64,000 nucleotides of DNA from Bacteroides pyogenes_A (GCF_048595595.1 NZ_CP184347.1); one strand, 5' to 3'; numbered from the stretch's first letter, positions 42,894 through 53,420 are shown. The notes: a model not told the origin generated them from the sequence alone. Numbers and translations are program-made.

Positions 42894-45221
42894 ATGAAAA
42901 CACTCAAAACAACGCTTTTATTGGCGCTGTTTTCATTGACAGCAACGGCACAAGACAGACAATCGACCTATACGGTAAAAGATGCAAGCACATCGGAACC
43001 GGTAAGCGATTGCACCGTTTCATATTTCGACGGCAGTCAGAATAAATACTTGGTTACTTCCGGGGATGGGAAGTTTATGATTTCCGGGGATAAAAACGTA
43101 ATTGTCAGCCTTTCGCATGTCGGTTATGAAACCAAAGCAGTACAGCTTCGGGAAATAAAAAACAACACCATTTACTTGACAGCCAAATACGTTCAGCTGG
43201 GCGGTGTAACCGTTTATTCGGCTTATAGCCCCACGAACAAAGGGAGTTCGTACAAGTATAACGCACTGCAAGCCGGATCGAGTATCTCTGTAATAGGCGA
43301 ACCGGATATTTTACGGCATATTTCAAGCTTGCCCGGTGTATCGCAAGGTATTGAGAGTTCGCTGGGTTTGTTTGTCCGAGGTGGGAACAACGGTAGCAAC
43401 GGACTTTATTTCAATGATGTGCCGATGTACGTTTCATCGCATCTGATGGGGATGTTTTCGGTATTTCCGGCAGATATGGTCAATGAAGCCACATTTTATA
43501 TGGGCGGACTTCCGGCGTTGAAAGGCAATCAGTCATCGTCTTTACTTGATGTTTCGGTAAAACGGCAGTACGGCAACAAATTCAACGGAAAATTCACGCT
43601 ATCCCCCTATTTAAGCGGACTTCACACATCCGTTCCACTTATCAAAGACAAACTTTCAGTACAGTTCTCGGGTAGAACTTCATTTGCTCCATACATCGTA
43701 AATCTGTTTAATAAAACGGATGAAAAAATGGGCATTCAAGTCTATGACATTACCTCAACCGTTGATTACAAAGTATCGGACAAACATTGTTTTGACGGAA
43801 TGTTTTTCGCTACCAACGACTTTTTCGATTACACGCAAGACGGCTTGCAAAGTGCGCAAAACTGGCGTTCTGTGATTGGGAAATTGGGCTGGCGTTCGGT
43901 TTGGAACGAACGACTGAATCTCTATGTTTGGACGTACTACACAAGTGTATATTCCGCACAAAGAGATATAAAATTCGATGACAACAACAAAAACCGTAAA
44001 TCGCAATTAGGCGTAAGTTCTGAGTTGGACGAATGGGCGTTGAACGCCAAACTGAACTATTCCGTGAACGATAAATTATTGATAAATGGCGGTGCTACAC
44101 TCCAAAAACAGACCTTCAAGCCCGGAAACGAAAAGTATGTTGTTTCGCAAAGCGATATTAATCATACCGAAACTTTACCCAATAATTTACTGTCTTTTTT
44201 CGGTGAAACGGTTTACAATCCCAATAAATTTATTAATCTGCGATTGGGTTACAGGCACACGTTTCAGAAAACCGAAACGGACAATTATTCCAATTTCGAC
44301 GTACATTTTTTGAACCATCTGTTCCTTACGGATAATTGGGGCGTTGAGTTGACGTTCGACCGGCTAAATCAGTACTACCACATTTTGGAGGGCTTGCCCA
44401 CAGGCTGGTCGATGAATATAATGACACCCGGCTCGAAAGAGTTTCCAGCAGAACTCACTCATCAATATTATTTCGGTTTTTTTTGGAAGAAGGATTTAAA
44501 TAAAACGAAGTTGAATCTTTCCTTAGGCGGATATTATCGGAATATGCAGAATATTGTGACCTACAAAAACGCCATCAACGCTTTTGGTTTTAACAGCAAA
44601 TCGTGGAAAGAGGAAATTGATTTGGGAAAAGGGAAGTCTTACGGTCTTGAAATGTCGGGTTCTTTACAAGGCGGGCGTTTTGGTTCTACGTTGGCTTACA
44701 CGCTATCGAAAACAGACAGAACATTTCCAAACGTGAATAACGGTGTTTCGTTTCCGTTCAAATTCGACCGCCGACACATTTTGAATTTACAAACAAAATT
44801 TACTGTTTCGAAATGCAAAAATAGCAAAGGAAAAGATATTGAACACTTTATAAACAGCGTCCTGGCATATTCGTCGGGCAACAGAACCACGTTGGCAATT
44901 GGCAGTTATCCGGGCGAAGCTCCGCCGTACTGGGGGCAGTTGATGGCCGGACAAAACTTTCCGGCGGATTTTTATAACAACATTTACGACCGCCAGCTTA
45001 TGTCCTCCAAAAACGGCTTTACAATGAAGGCTTACTTCCGCATTGATTTGGCTTACACATTGAAACGAGTAAGTGCAAAAACAACGAACGAGTTTTCGTT
45101 TTCCGTTTTCAACATTCTCAACCGACACAATCCATACACTTATTTTCGCGAGAATAACGAATGGAAACAGCTGAGCATTGTTCCGATAATGCCGTCGGTG
45201 AGGTGGGCGGTGAGTTGGTAG
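42894..45221 (+). CDS. TonB-dependent receptor
   Basis: I take the start at 42894 (MKTLKTTLLLALFSLTATAQ), which gives a signal peptide and follows the DUF4249 stop by one base; the open frame extends further back only through the preceding gene. The 775-residue protein has a carboxypeptidase-like regulatory domain near residues 25-100, a plug (GVSQGIESSLGLFVRGGNNG) near 150 and a beta-barrel. With its two lipoprotein partners it forms an uptake system for an unknown ligand. Confidence 0.9.
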   Translation: MKTLKTTLLLALFSLTATAQDRQSTYTVKDASTSEPVSDCTVSYFDGSQNKYLVTSGDGKFMISGDKNVIVSLSHVGYETKAVQLREIKNNTIYLTAKYVQLGGVTVYSAYSPTNKGSSYKYNALQAGSSISVIGEPDILRHISSLPGVSQGIESSLGLFVRGGNNGSNGLYFNDVPMYVSSHLMGMFSVFPADMVNEATFYMGGLPALKGNQSSSLLDVSVKRQYGNKFNGKFTLSPYLSGLHTSVPLIKDKLSVQFSGRTSFAPYIVNLFNKTDEKMGIQVYDITSTVDYKVSDKHCFDGMFFATNDFFDYTQDGLQSAQNWRSVIGKLGWRSVWNERLNLYVWTYYTSVYSAQRDIKFDDNNKNRKSQLGVSSELDEWALNAKLNYSVNDKLLINGGATLQKQTFKPGNEKYVVSQSDINHTETLPNNLLSFFGETVYNPNKFINLRLGYRHTFQKTETDNYSNFDVHFLNHLFLTDNWGVELTFDRLNQYYHILEGLPTGWSMNIMTPGSKEFPAELTHQYYFGFFWKKDLNKTKLNLSLGGYYRNMQNIVTYKNAINAFGFNSKSWKEEIDLGKGKSYGLEMSGSLQGGRFGSTLAYTLSKTDRTFPNVNNGVSFPFKFDRRHILNLQTKFTVSKCKNSKGKDIEHFINSVLAYSSGNRTTLAIGSYPGEAPPYWGQLMAGQNFPADFYNNIYDRQLMSSKNGFTMKAYFRIDLAYTLKRVSAKTTNEFSFSVFNILNRHNPYTYFRENNEWKQLSIVPIMPSVRWAVSW

Positions 45222-45461
45222 ATAAAACCGAAGAATTTGTTAAAGCCACCGTTCCCTTATGATTTTTATATGTTTACGTCACGTTATGTTGATAGAAAAA
45301 GCGTACTTTTGCGAGCAAGAGTTGTTGTTGCTTATGGATGCTTATTTTAAGGCCTGAAAAGAAGTGCGTATGGATTCAGAGACGAACGGTACTTCGAACA
45401 AAGATTGTATCCAGTGCATGATTGTCGTATCACTCGAAATGTCGAACGAAGCATAAAAAAT
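45222..45461 (+). other. Intergenic stretch before the LOG-family gene
   Basis: This 240-base gap holds a possible -7 element TACTTTTG at 45304-45311 for the next gene; the matching -33 element is poor. I see no small gene or strong hairpin. Confidence 0.35.
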
Positions 45462-46586
45462 ATGGAACTGTTAGAAACCACTGAAGACCTCTTGGCGCTT
45501 ATGCAAAGAGAGCGAATAGACTCCGTTGCGGTACAAGGTATCAACCTGCGCCCTTTTGAGACAGAAATCATGGAAATAAAGTGGAAGGACTGTCTGTTCC
45601 TGGGGTGTGAGATGTCGGGCAAACTGACTTGCTACCTGCAAAACGGCAACTATGTCTTCCCTCACTTAAATGTTCCTTTCAAAACTTATCCTCGCACTCT
45701 CTATTCGGGTGCCCTGCTTTATGAAGGATACGACAAAGAAAATCCCGAATCATACGGCAACTGTTATGACAAGCGCGTCTATGACTACTATATCGAGTCC
45801 GGCAGACAGATGTCCATCAAGGACTCTTTGGCTCAGGTCCTTCACGACCATTCGATTACCGAAAACCTCAACACTTTCCTTCTTCCTTATTCCGGACACC
45901 GTATCGTCGCCATCATGGGCGGACATGCGCTTAGCCGCAGAGATGAGATGTACAGACAAGTAGCTGTTCTCTCGCGCAGCCTGACCACAATGGGTTATCT
46001 AATGCTTTCGGGAGGCGGACCGGGTGCGATGGAGGCGACACACCTCGGCGCATGGATGGCCGGCCGGCCGGATGAGGAAATGGACGAAGCGTTGCAAATA
46101 CTTTCGGCAGCGCCTTTATTCAACGACAGAGGGTGGCTTGAAACGGCATTCGAAGTCATGGAAAGATTTCCGTCCCCGAAATATGACAGTCTCGGCATTC
46201 CCACATGGCACTATGGGCACGAACTCGCTACACCGTTTGCCACGTACATAGCGAAATATTTCGCGAACAGCATCCGTGAGGAGGGGCTGCTGGCACTTGC
46301 CAAAGGCGGTATAATTTACTCTCCCGGAAGCGCAGGAACGATGCAGGAAATATTCCAAGATCTGGCGCAGAATCACTATGTGAGCTACGAAATGTCGAGC
46401 CCCATGATATTTCTGGACAAAAGGTACTGGACCGAAGAAAGGCCTGTCTACCCTCTCCTGAAAGACATGTCGGACTCCGGCAAGCTGAACAATATCCTCC
46501 TTACTGTGACAGACACCAACGAAGAGGCGATCGAGTATATCCGCACATTCACACACGCAAGAGAACAAGGGCAAGAGGGCGTCTAA
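45462..46586 (+). CDS. LOG-family Rossmann nucleotide-binding protein
   Basis: The start at 45462 (MELLETTEDLLALMQ) is preferred; an upstream ATG at 45405 adds 19 unlikely residues. The 374-residue protein contains the LOG/TIGR00730 core: AIMGGHALSRRDEMYRQVA, MLSGGGPGAMEATHLGAWMA and IYSPGSAGTMQEIFQD, equivalent to the PGGxGTxxE motif of nucleoside-5'-monophosphate phosphoribohydrolases. The first Gly pair of that motif reads PGSAGT here. A hydrolase role on a nucleotide is likely but not certain. Long LOG-like proteins are standard in Bacteroides. Confidence 0.8.
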   Translation: MELLETTEDLLALMQRERIDSVAVQGINLRPFETEIMEIKWKDCLFLGCEMSGKLTCYLQNGNYVFPHLNVPFKTYPRTLYSGALLYEGYDKENPESYGNCYDKRVYDYYIESGRQMSIKDSLAQVLHDHSITENLNTFLLPYSGHRIVAIMGGHALSRRDEMYRQVAVLSRSLTTMGYLMLSGGGPGAMEATHLGAWMAGRPDEEMDEALQILSAAPLFNDRGWLETAFEVMERFPSPKYDSLGIPTWHYGHELATPFATYIAKYFANSIREEGLLALAKGGIIYSPGSAGTMQEIFQDLAQNHYVSYEMSSPMIFLDKRYWTEERPVYPLLKDMSDSGKLNNILLTVTDTNEEAIEYIRTFTHAREQGQEGV

Positions 46587-46701
46587 AAGAGGGTTTGCCC
46601 GCAGTTCGGAAACTTGTCAGTTCCATGAGAAAAACATTAGTTACTAATTGCTTTTCCTGTTATCAGTGTCCTCCGCTAAACTTTTCTTATTAAAAAAATC
46701 A

Positions 46702-46731
46702 GGAGCTGTGCCAAAATAATGACACAGCTCC
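46702..46731. terminator. Bidirectional terminator between LOG and pepD genes
   Basis: GGAGCTGTG (46702-46710) pairs with CACAGCTCC (46723-46731) over a 12-base loop. On the reverse side the stem is followed by a T run (GATTTTTTT), so it ends pepD well; it can also end the forward gene. Confidence 0.75.
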
Positions 46732-46837
46732 CCCAAGATTTCATTCTTTTTCCATTTTATCGGCATCCGAGCCTTCTATATCCCCAAGCGAATAATGCCA
46801 AAGACAACTCGTTTGTACCGTAAAACTGCGGCGAAAG

Positions 46838-48295
46838 TTATTTTACCGGTGTTTGTTCCAGCGTGGCAACCAGAAAATCGTAAAACTTCTGTACGGTAGG
46901 AATCAACACCCGTTCGTCCGGAGAGTGCGGAGAACGCAAAGTCGGACCGAACGAAATCATATCGAGGCCCGGAAGGATAGCGCCAATGATACCGCATTCG
47001 AGTCCGGCATGGATTACTTTAACTGCCGGTTCCACTCCGAATTGCTGTTTGTACGACAGTTTCATCGCATGTAGAATCGGAGATTCCACATTGGGCTGCC
47101 AGCCGGAATAGCCGCCGGTCATTTCCACCTTCATGCCCGCCATCGAGAAACAGGATTCGAGGCTCGTGGTAAGGAATTCCTTCATACTGTCGCTTGAGCT
47201 GCGCGCCAAAATCTTAATCGTGGCTTCTCCGTCACGAATTACAATAATGGCCAGATTGGAAGAGGTCTCTACCGTATCGGGAACGGTGGGAATCATGCGC
47301 ATCACCCCGTTTTGACAGGCAAAGATCGCATCGATCAGATTATCCTGTATCTCTTCGGGTACAATACCTGCGGGGAGCTGCACCCGTTCCGCCTTGAACG
47401 TGATGGGAGTTTCGATGGCTCCGTACTCTTCATTAAAGAGATCTTCGCAATACTTCACCAGCTCCAGCACTTCCTCTTCGTTTTCGGCAGGAATAGTGAC
47501 AACCGCATGAGCCTCGCGCGGAATAGCGTTTCGCATATTGCCGCCTTCCCAGCTTGCCAGACGGGCTTCGTAGCTTGCCACCACCTCACGAACGAAACGA
47601 ACCAGCAGTTTATTGGCATTGGCACGTCCTTCGTTGATTTGCAGGCCGGAGTGTCCGCCACGCAATCCTTTCAACGTTACTTTCAAAGCAATATCGTCCG
47701 TTTCGGGAGCTACCTCCTTATATTTCAGTGAAGCCGTCACATCCATCCCTCCGGCACAGCCGATATAAAGTTCGCCTTCATCTTCGGAGTCCAGATTGAG
47801 CAATATTTCTCCGTTTACCACTCCCGGCTTCAGTCCGAAAGCGCCGTACATGCCGGTTTCCTCATCGGCTGTAATTAATGCTTCCAACGGACCGTGCTTC
47901 AAGTCTTTCGCTTCGAGCACCGCCAGAATTGCCGCCACTCCGAGTCCGTTGTCGGCTCCCAGAGTAGTTCCTTTCGCCTTTAGCCAGTCGCCGTCGATAA
48001 GTGTTTCGATCGGATCTTTTTCGAAATCGTGCACCGTATCGTTATTTTTCTGCGGAACCATATCGCTATGTGCCTGCAAAATCACCCCTTTCCGGTTTTC
48101 CATTCCCGGAGTGGCCGGCTTGCGGATAATCACGTTGCCCACTTCGTCTACGAATGTTTCCAAGCCCAGCTCCTTGCCAAAGTTTACAAGAAATTCCGTC
48201 ACTTTTTCCAAATGTCCCGACGGACGGGGAATCTGCGTCAAAGAGTAGAAATGCTTCCACACGTTCTGTGGAGCCAAAGAAAGAATTGTGCTCAT
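46838..48295 (-). CDS. pepD: Aminoacyl-histidine dipeptidase (M20C)
   Basis: The protein has 485 residues. It hydrolyses Xaa-His and other dipeptides in the cytoplasm. Zinc ligands are visible: AHSDMV near residue 78, LGADNGLG near 115 and DEETGMYGAFG near 145, together with ILLNLDSEDEGELYIGCAGG and the C-terminal HAGLECGI. This is a full-length M20 peptidase with a lid domain in the middle. It follows the flippase-like gene by seven bases and may share its promoter. Confidence 0.93.
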   Translation of the reverse strand: MSTILSLAPQNVWKHFYSLTQIPRPSGHLEKVTEFLVNFGKELGLETFVDEVGNVIIRKPATPGMENRKGVILQAHSDMVPQKNNDTVHDFEKDPIETLIDGDWLKAKGTTLGADNGLGVAAILAVLEAKDLKHGPLEALITADEETGMYGAFGLKPGVVNGEILLNLDSEDEGELYIGCAGGMDVTASLKYKEVAPETDDIALKVTLKGLRGGHSGLQINEGRANANKLLVRFVREVVASYEARLASWEGGNMRNAIPREAHAVVTIPAENEEEVLELVKYCEDLFNEEYGAIETPITFKAERVQLPAGIVPEEIQDNLIDAIFACQNGVMRMIPTVPDTVETSSNLAIIVIRDGEATIKILARSSSDSMKEFLTTSLESCFSMAGMKVEMTGGYSGWQPNVESPILHAMKLSYKQQFGVEPAVKVIHAGLECGIIGAILPGLDMISFGPTLRSPHSPDERVLIPTVQKFYDFLVATLEQTPVK

Positions 48296-48301
48296 AAGAT
48301 G

Positions 48302-49279
48302 TTATTTTTTGAGTGTTTTTAAGTTTAGCATACCATATATGCCCAACAAAACTACTAAAAAGGTTTGGATTCCGTGCACAATCAGCGCGAAAATTCCGGC
48401 GTCGGTCACATTTACACCATAAAGCATCAACATCGAGATAACGGCGAAATGCCAGGGACCCGCACCGTTGGGAGTAGGGACGATGACCGCAAACGTTCCG
48501 CCCACGAACATGACCAGTGCGGGCATCATGCCTAAAGAATAGGTGAATTCAAAGCAATAGAAGGTAAAAAAGAAATGAAAGAAGTAGCATGCCCAAATGG
48601 CGAACGTATAAAAGACGAAAAGAGGAATGTTACGAACACCCCTGAGCGACATCACTCCTTCCCATATGTTGAACACAAACCCTTTGACCTTCTCGTAGAA
48701 GAACATCGTTTTCCTCAACCGGTAAAGCAGAATCACCACGCCGATGAGGCAGAACAAGACGATATAAAACCAGACGGAAGTGAGCAGATGCAGCAAAGAA
48801 GGAATCTTCGTGCCGGTCTGATGCAGAAAAGTGGCGAACACGGGCATCTGAAGCAAAACGGTAATTCCCGTTATCAACAGAATGGTCAACGTATCTACCA
48901 GACGTTCGGTAACTACCGTACCCAGAGACTTGGCGAACGACACATCGTCGTACTTCGCCAGCACTCCGCACCGGCTCACTTCACCGATTCGAGGCACGAC
49001 GAGACTGGCGGCATAGGATATAAAAATGGCGTCGACACAATGAGCGCGTTTTGGAAAAGCATCCAGTGGCTCCAATGTCTGCCGCCAGCGCCAACCGCGG
49101 AACACCTGAGCAAGCACTCCGAAGATAAGAGAAAAAAGCATCCACCACCAGTTCATTTCATGCAACAGCACCTCACGGGCTTTCGCAAAATCGAAATCGC
49201 GGTAGACCCAAAACAAAATAAAGCCACCCAAAACGAGCGGCGACATCACATTCAGCGTCTTTTTTAGCAGTTTATTCAT
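48302..49279 (-). CDS. Flippase-like (UPF0104/AglD type) membrane protein
   Basis: The protein has 325 residues and about eight membrane helices. Family features are AQVFRGWRWRQTLEPL and NRIGE-like ASLVVPRIGEVSRCGVLAKY near residue 95, and VPTPNGAGPWHFAVI near 270, which match lysylphosphatidylglycerol-synthase-type transmembrane regions. The catalytic soluble domain of MprF is absent. It may flip or transfer a lipid. It is divergent from rsmA with overlapping promoters. Confidence 0.85.
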   Translation of the reverse strand: MNKLLKKTLNVMSPLVLGGFILFWVYRDFDFAKAREVLLHEMNWWWMLFSLIFGVLAQVFRGWRWRQTLEPLDAFPKRAHCVDAIFISYAASLVVPRIGEVSRCGVLAKYDDVSFAKSLGTVVTERLVDTLTILLITGITVLLQMPVFATFLHQTGTKIPSLLHLLTSVWFYIVLFCLIGVVILLYRLRKTMFFYEKVKGFVFNIWEGVMSLRGVRNIPLFVFYTFAIWACYFFHFFFTFYCFEFTYSLGMMPALVMFVGGTFAVIVPTPNGAGPWHFAVISMLMLYGVNVTDAGIFALIVHGIQTFLVVLLGIYGMLNLKTLKK

Positions 49280-49310
49280 TGCAGTTTATTCATTCTTCAT
49301 TTAAAAGAAT

Positions 49311-49333
49311 TACCTTTGTCCGTTGCAAAAGTA
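49311..49333. promoter_or_regulatory. Back-to-back promoters of rsmA and the flippase gene
   Basis: TACCTTTG (49311-49318, forward) and, on the reverse strand, TACTTTTG (49326-49333) are two -7 elements in a 70-base gap between divergent genes. Their -33 elements are weak. Confidence 0.5.
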
Positions 49334-49349
49334 ATTATTTAGTTGGTAA

Positions 49350-50135
49350 ATGAAATTAGTAAAACCTAAAAAGTTTCTCGGACAGCACTTTCTGAAAGAC
49401 TTGAAAGTAGCGCAGGATATTGCCGACACGGTCGATGCGTTTCCCGAACTTCCCGTATTGGAGGTAGGGCCGGGCATGGGAGTATTGACTCAATTCCTGA
49501 TAAAAAAGGAGAGGCCGGTGAAAGTGGTGGAGGTAGACTACGAGTCGGTGGCATACCTTCGCAAAGAATACCCGTCGCTGGAAGATCATATCATCGAAGA
49601 CGATTTTCTGAAGATGAACCTGCACAGGCTGTTCGACGGGAAACCTTTTGTACTGACAGGTAATTACCCGTACAACATCTCCAGCCAGATCTTTTTTAAA
49701 ATGCTGGAAAACAAAGAACTGATTCCCTGCTGCACAGGGATGATACAGAAGGAAGTGGCAGAACGTATTGCCGCCGGACCGGGAAGCAAGACATACGGTA
49801 TTCTGAGCATCCTGATTCAGGCATGGTACAACGTGGAGTATCTGTTTACCGTCAGCGAGCAAGTGTTCAATCCGCCGCCCAAAGTAAAGAGCGCGGTAAT
49901 CCGGATGACCCGGAACGGAGTGGAAGATTTGGGATGCGATGAAAAGCTGTTCAAGCAAGTGGTAAAGACTACTTTCAACCAGCGGAGAAAAACCTTGCGC
50001 AACTCCATAAAGCCTATTTTAGGGAAAGACTGCCCCTTGACCGACGACCCATTGTTCAACAAACGTCCCGAACAATTATCGGTGCGGGAGTTCATCGAAC
50101 TGACAAACAGAGTTTCCGAATTCGTAAAATTGTAA
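49350..50135 (+). CDS. rsmA: 16S rRNA dimethyladenosine transferase
   Basis: RsmA (KsgA) dimethylates two adjacent adenosines in helix 45 of 16S rRNA with SAM. The 261-residue protein shows KPKKFLGQHFLKD near the start, the SAM motif VLEVGPGMGVLTQFL near residue 36 and the NxxY-type catalytic motif LTGNYPYNISSQ near 100. The late block FNPPPKVKSAVIRM is also conserved. The mgtE gene starts seven bases after its stop. Confidence 0.96.
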   Translation: MKLVKPKKFLGQHFLKDLKVAQDIADTVDAFPELPVLEVGPGMGVLTQFLIKKERPVKVVEVDYESVAYLRKEYPSLEDHIIEDDFLKMNLHRLFDGKPFVLTGNYPYNISSQIFFKMLENKELIPCCTGMIQKEVAERIAAGPGSKTYGILSILIQAWYNVEYLFTVSEQVFNPPPKVKSAVIRMTRNGVEDLGCDEKLFKQVVKTTFNQRRKTLRNSIKPILGKDCPLTDDPLFNKRPEQLSVREFIELTNRVSEFVKL

Positions 50136-50141
50136 GAGAGT

Positions 50142-51485
50142 ATGGTAGACGAAGAATACATTGATAATGTGAAGCGCCTGATCGAACAAAAAGAGGGCGA
50201 ACAGGTAAAAGAGCTTCTTATCGACCTTCACCCGGCCGACATCGCAGAATTGTGCAACGACCTGAGTCCGGAAGAAGCGCGGTTCGTTTATCGATTGCTC
50301 GACAACGAAACCGCAGCCGACGTTCTTGTCGAAATGGACGAGGACGTCCGGAAAGAGTTTCTCGAGATACTCCCTTCGGAAACCATCGCGAAGCGTTTCG
50401 TGGATTACATGGATACGGACGATGCCGTAGACCTGATACGCGAATTGGATGAGGAGAAGCAGGAGGAGATTCTTTCGCACATCGAAGACATCGAACAAGC
50501 GGGCGATATCGTCGACTTGTTGAAGTACGACGAAAATACCGCCGGAGGTTTGATGGGCACGGAGATGGTGGTGGTGAACGAGAACTGGAGTATGCCCGAA
50601 TGCCTGAAAGAGATGCGCCAGCAGGCGGAAGAGCTCGACGAGATTTACTATGTATATGTAATCGATGACGATGAACGGCTGAAAGGCATCTTCCCCTTAA
50701 AGAAAATGATCACTTCACCTTCGGTATCGAAAGTGAAGCATGTGATGCAGAAAGATCCCATCTCGGTACATGTGGACACGCCGGTGGACGAAGTGGTACA
50801 GGCCATTGAAAAGTACGACTTGGTTGCCATTCCCGTAGTCGACAGCATCGGACGGCTCGTGGGACAGATTACCGTAGACGACGTGATGGACGAAGTTCGC
50901 GAACAGTCCGAACGCGATTACCAGTTGGCTTCCGGACTTTCGCAAGGCGTGGAAACGGCCGACAACGTTTTCCGCCAGACGACAGCCCGCCTGCCTTGGT
51001 TGCTCATCGGGATGATTGGCGGAATCGGAAACTCCATGATATTGGGCAACTTCGACGCTACGTTTGCCGCCCATCCCGAAATGGCTCTGTACATTCCGCT
51101 TATCGGCGGCACGGGCGGAAACGTAGGGACGCAGTCGTCCGCCATCATTGTGCAAGGACTGGCAAACAGTTCGTTGGACGCTAAAAACACCGTCAAACAA
51201 ATAGGCAAAGAATCGGTGGTAGCGCTTATCAATGCCACTATCATCTCATTGCTTGTCTATACTTATAACTTCATCCGCTTCGGCGCAACGGCTACGGTTA
51301 CCTATTCCGTATCTATCAGCCTGTTTGCCGTAGTCATGTTCGCTTCCATATTCGGCACGCTCGTACCGATGACTCTCGAGAAGTTCAAAGTAGATCCCGC
51401 CATAGCCACGGGACCGTTTATTGCGATTACCAACGATATTATCGGTATGATGATGTACATGGGAATTACCGTCCTGTTATCTTAA
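50142..51485 (+). CDS. mgtE: MgtE magnesium transporter
   Basis: The protein has 447 residues. It has the N-terminal superhelical domain (LHPADIAELCNDLSPEEARF), a CBS pair near residues 135-260 (KHVMQKDPISVHVDTPVDEV and IPVVDSIGRLVGQITVDDV), and five membrane helices. The pore region has LIGGTGGNVGTQSSAIIVQGL and the P-x-A-T-G-P motif DPAIATGPFIAI. It is a magnesium channel in the inner membrane that is gated by cytoplasmic magnesium. It is in an operon with rsmA. Confidence 0.96.
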   Translation: MVDEEYIDNVKRLIEQKEGEQVKELLIDLHPADIAELCNDLSPEEARFVYRLLDNETAADVLVEMDEDVRKEFLEILPSETIAKRFVDYMDTDDAVDLIRELDEEKQEEILSHIEDIEQAGDIVDLLKYDENTAGGLMGTEMVVVNENWSMPECLKEMRQQAEELDEIYYVYVIDDDERLKGIFPLKKMITSPSVSKVKHVMQKDPISVHVDTPVDEVVQAIEKYDLVAIPVVDSIGRLVGQITVDDVMDEVREQSERDYQLASGLSQGVETADNVFRQTTARLPWLLIGMIGGIGNSMILGNFDATFAAHPEMALYIPLIGGTGGNVGTQSSAIIVQGLANSSLDAKNTVKQIGKESVVALINATIISLLVYTYNFIRFGATATVTYSVSISLFAVVMFASIFGTLVPMTLEKFKVDPAIATGPFIAITNDIIGMMMYMGITVLLS

Positions 51486-51569
51486 AAAATCAGAGAACCG
51501 AAAAAAAGAAGCAAAAAAGTATGAAGTAACCGTTTTTTTTTATTAATTTGTAACCAAAACCAATACGAG

Positions 51570-53420
51570 ATGATGGACGCCCAAGACACTAATCTGCCCT
51601 TGAATTCAGGGGAATTAGAAGAAGAAAAGAAAAAAGTCGAGGTTTCTGAAACAAATACGGAAACTCCGGCTGAAGAAGATTTCGCCGAAACACAACCCGC
51701 AACCGCTCAGGCTACTACCGGAAAAGAAGAGATTCTCGACCGGCTGAAGGCCCTTGTGGAAGATACGGAGAATGCCGGCAGACATGCTATCGACAGTCTG
51801 AAACAATCATTCTATAAACTCCATAATGCCGAACTGGAAGCTGCAAAAAAACAGTTTACAGACAATGGCGGGGCCATTGAAGACTTTGTGCCTCAAGAGG
51901 ACCCCATAGAAAAAGAGTTCAAGCGCCTGATGGTAGTTGTCAAAGAGAAAAGAAGCTTGCAGGCAGCCGAGTTGGAACACCGGAAAGAAGAGAATCTGCA
52001 AATCAAGCTTTCTATCATCGAGGAGCTGAAAGGCCTTGTAGAATCGGCGGATGACCCGAACAAATCTTACGCGGAATTCAAAAAACTACAACAACGATGG
52101 AGCGAAACGAACCCGGTTCCGCAAGGGAGGGTGAATGAGCTTTGGAAAAGCTATCACCTGTATGTAGAGAAATTCTACGACCTGCTCAAGCTGAACAATG
52201 AGTTCCGTGAATATGACTTCAAAAAGAATCTCGAGATAAAGACCCATTTGTGCGAAGCGGCAGAAAAGCTGGGAGCGGAAGAAGACGTGGTGTCCGCATT
52301 CCATCAACTTCAGAAACTTCATCAGGAATTCCGTGAGACCGGGCCTGTGGCCAAAGAGCTTCGCGACGAAATATGGAGCCGGTTCAAGACGGCTTCCACC
52401 ATAGTCAACCGCCGCCATCAACAGCATTTCGAAGCGCTGAAAGAAGCAGAGCAGCACAATCTCGACCAAAAAACGGTAATTTGCGAGATTGTAGAGGCCA
52501 TCGAATACGACGAATTGAAGACATTCTCGGCTTGGGACAACAAGACACAGGAAATCATCGCGTTGCAAAACAAATGGAAAACCATCGGGTTTGCACCTCA
52601 AAAGATGAACGTGAAGATTTTCGAGCGTTTCCGCCATGCCTGCGACGAATTCTTCAAGAAGAAGGGAGAGTTCTTCAAGAGCCTGAAAGAAAGCATGAGC
52701 GAAAATCTGGAAAAGAAGAAAGAACTTTGCGAAAAGGCCGAAGCGTTGAAAGACAGCACTGACTGGAAAGTCACAGCCGAGATACTTGCCAAACTTCAAA
52801 AAGAGTGGAAAACGATCGGACCGGTTGCCAAAAAACATTCGGATGCCGTATGGAAGCGATTTATTACTGCATGCGATTACTTCTTCGAGCAGAAGAACAA
52901 GGCTACATCGTCGCAACGCTCCATCGAAACGGAAAATCTGGAGAAGAAGAAAGCGCTGATAGGAAAGCTGAACGCTATCGACGAAAATATGGATACGGAT
53001 GAGGCAACAACGCTTGTACGGGAGCTTATGAAGGAATGGAACTCCATCGGACATGTTCCTTTCAAAGAGAAGGACAAGCTCTACAAGCAGTATCATGCCG
53101 TGATCGACGAACTTTTCAGAAGATTCAACATCAGCAGTTCCAACAAAAAGCTGAGCCATTTCCGATCCAATATCAGCACTATGCAAGAAGGCGGTTCGCA
53201 ATCGTTGTATCGGGAACGCGAGAAGTTGGTGCGTACGTATGAAAACATGAAAAGCGAACTTCAAACGTATGAAAACAATCTGGGCTTCCTGACTTCCACT
53301 TCCAAAAAAGGAAGCAGCCTGCTCACGGAGCTGAACCGGAAGGTGGACAAGCTGAAAGCCGATTTGGAACTTGTATTGCAGAAAATCAAAGTTATCGACG
53401 ATTCGCTGAAAGAAGAATAG
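51570..53420 (+). CDS. DUF349 domain protein
   Basis: The protein has 616 residues. It is almost entirely helical and highly charged, with several DUF349 repeats; each has a W-K-x-I/T-G-x-x-P-like core, such as KWKTIGFAPQKMN, EWKTIGPVAKKHSDAVWKRF and EWNSIGHVPFKEKDK. The C-terminus is a coiled coil. No signal or membrane segment. The function is not known; DUF349 proteins are usual in Bacteroidetes genomes. It stands alone, followed by a terminator structure. Confidence 0.9.
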   Translation: MMDAQDTNLPLNSGELEEEKKKVEVSETNTETPAEEDFAETQPATAQATTGKEEILDRLKALVEDTENAGRHAIDSLKQSFYKLHNAELEAAKKQFTDNGGAIEDFVPQEDPIEKEFKRLMVVVKEKRSLQAAELEHRKEENLQIKLSIIEELKGLVESADDPNKSYAEFKKLQQRWSETNPVPQGRVNELWKSYHLYVEKFYDLLKLNNEFREYDFKKNLEIKTHLCEAAEKLGAEEDVVSAFHQLQKLHQEFRETGPVAKELRDEIWSRFKTASTIVNRRHQQHFEALKEAEQHNLDQKTVICEIVEAIEYDELKTFSAWDNKTQEIIALQNKWKTIGFAPQKMNVKIFERFRHACDEFFKKKGEFFKSLKESMSENLEKKKELCEKAEALKDSTDWKVTAEILAKLQKEWKTIGPVAKKHSDAVWKRFITACDYFFEQKNKATSSQRSIETENLEKKKALIGKLNAIDENMDTDEATTLVRELMKEWNSIGHVPFKEKDKLYKQYHAVIDELFRRFNISSSNKKLSHFRSNISTMQEGGSQSLYREREKLVRTYENMKSELQTYENNLGFLTSTSKKGSSLLTELNRKVDKLKADLELVLQKIKVIDDSLKEE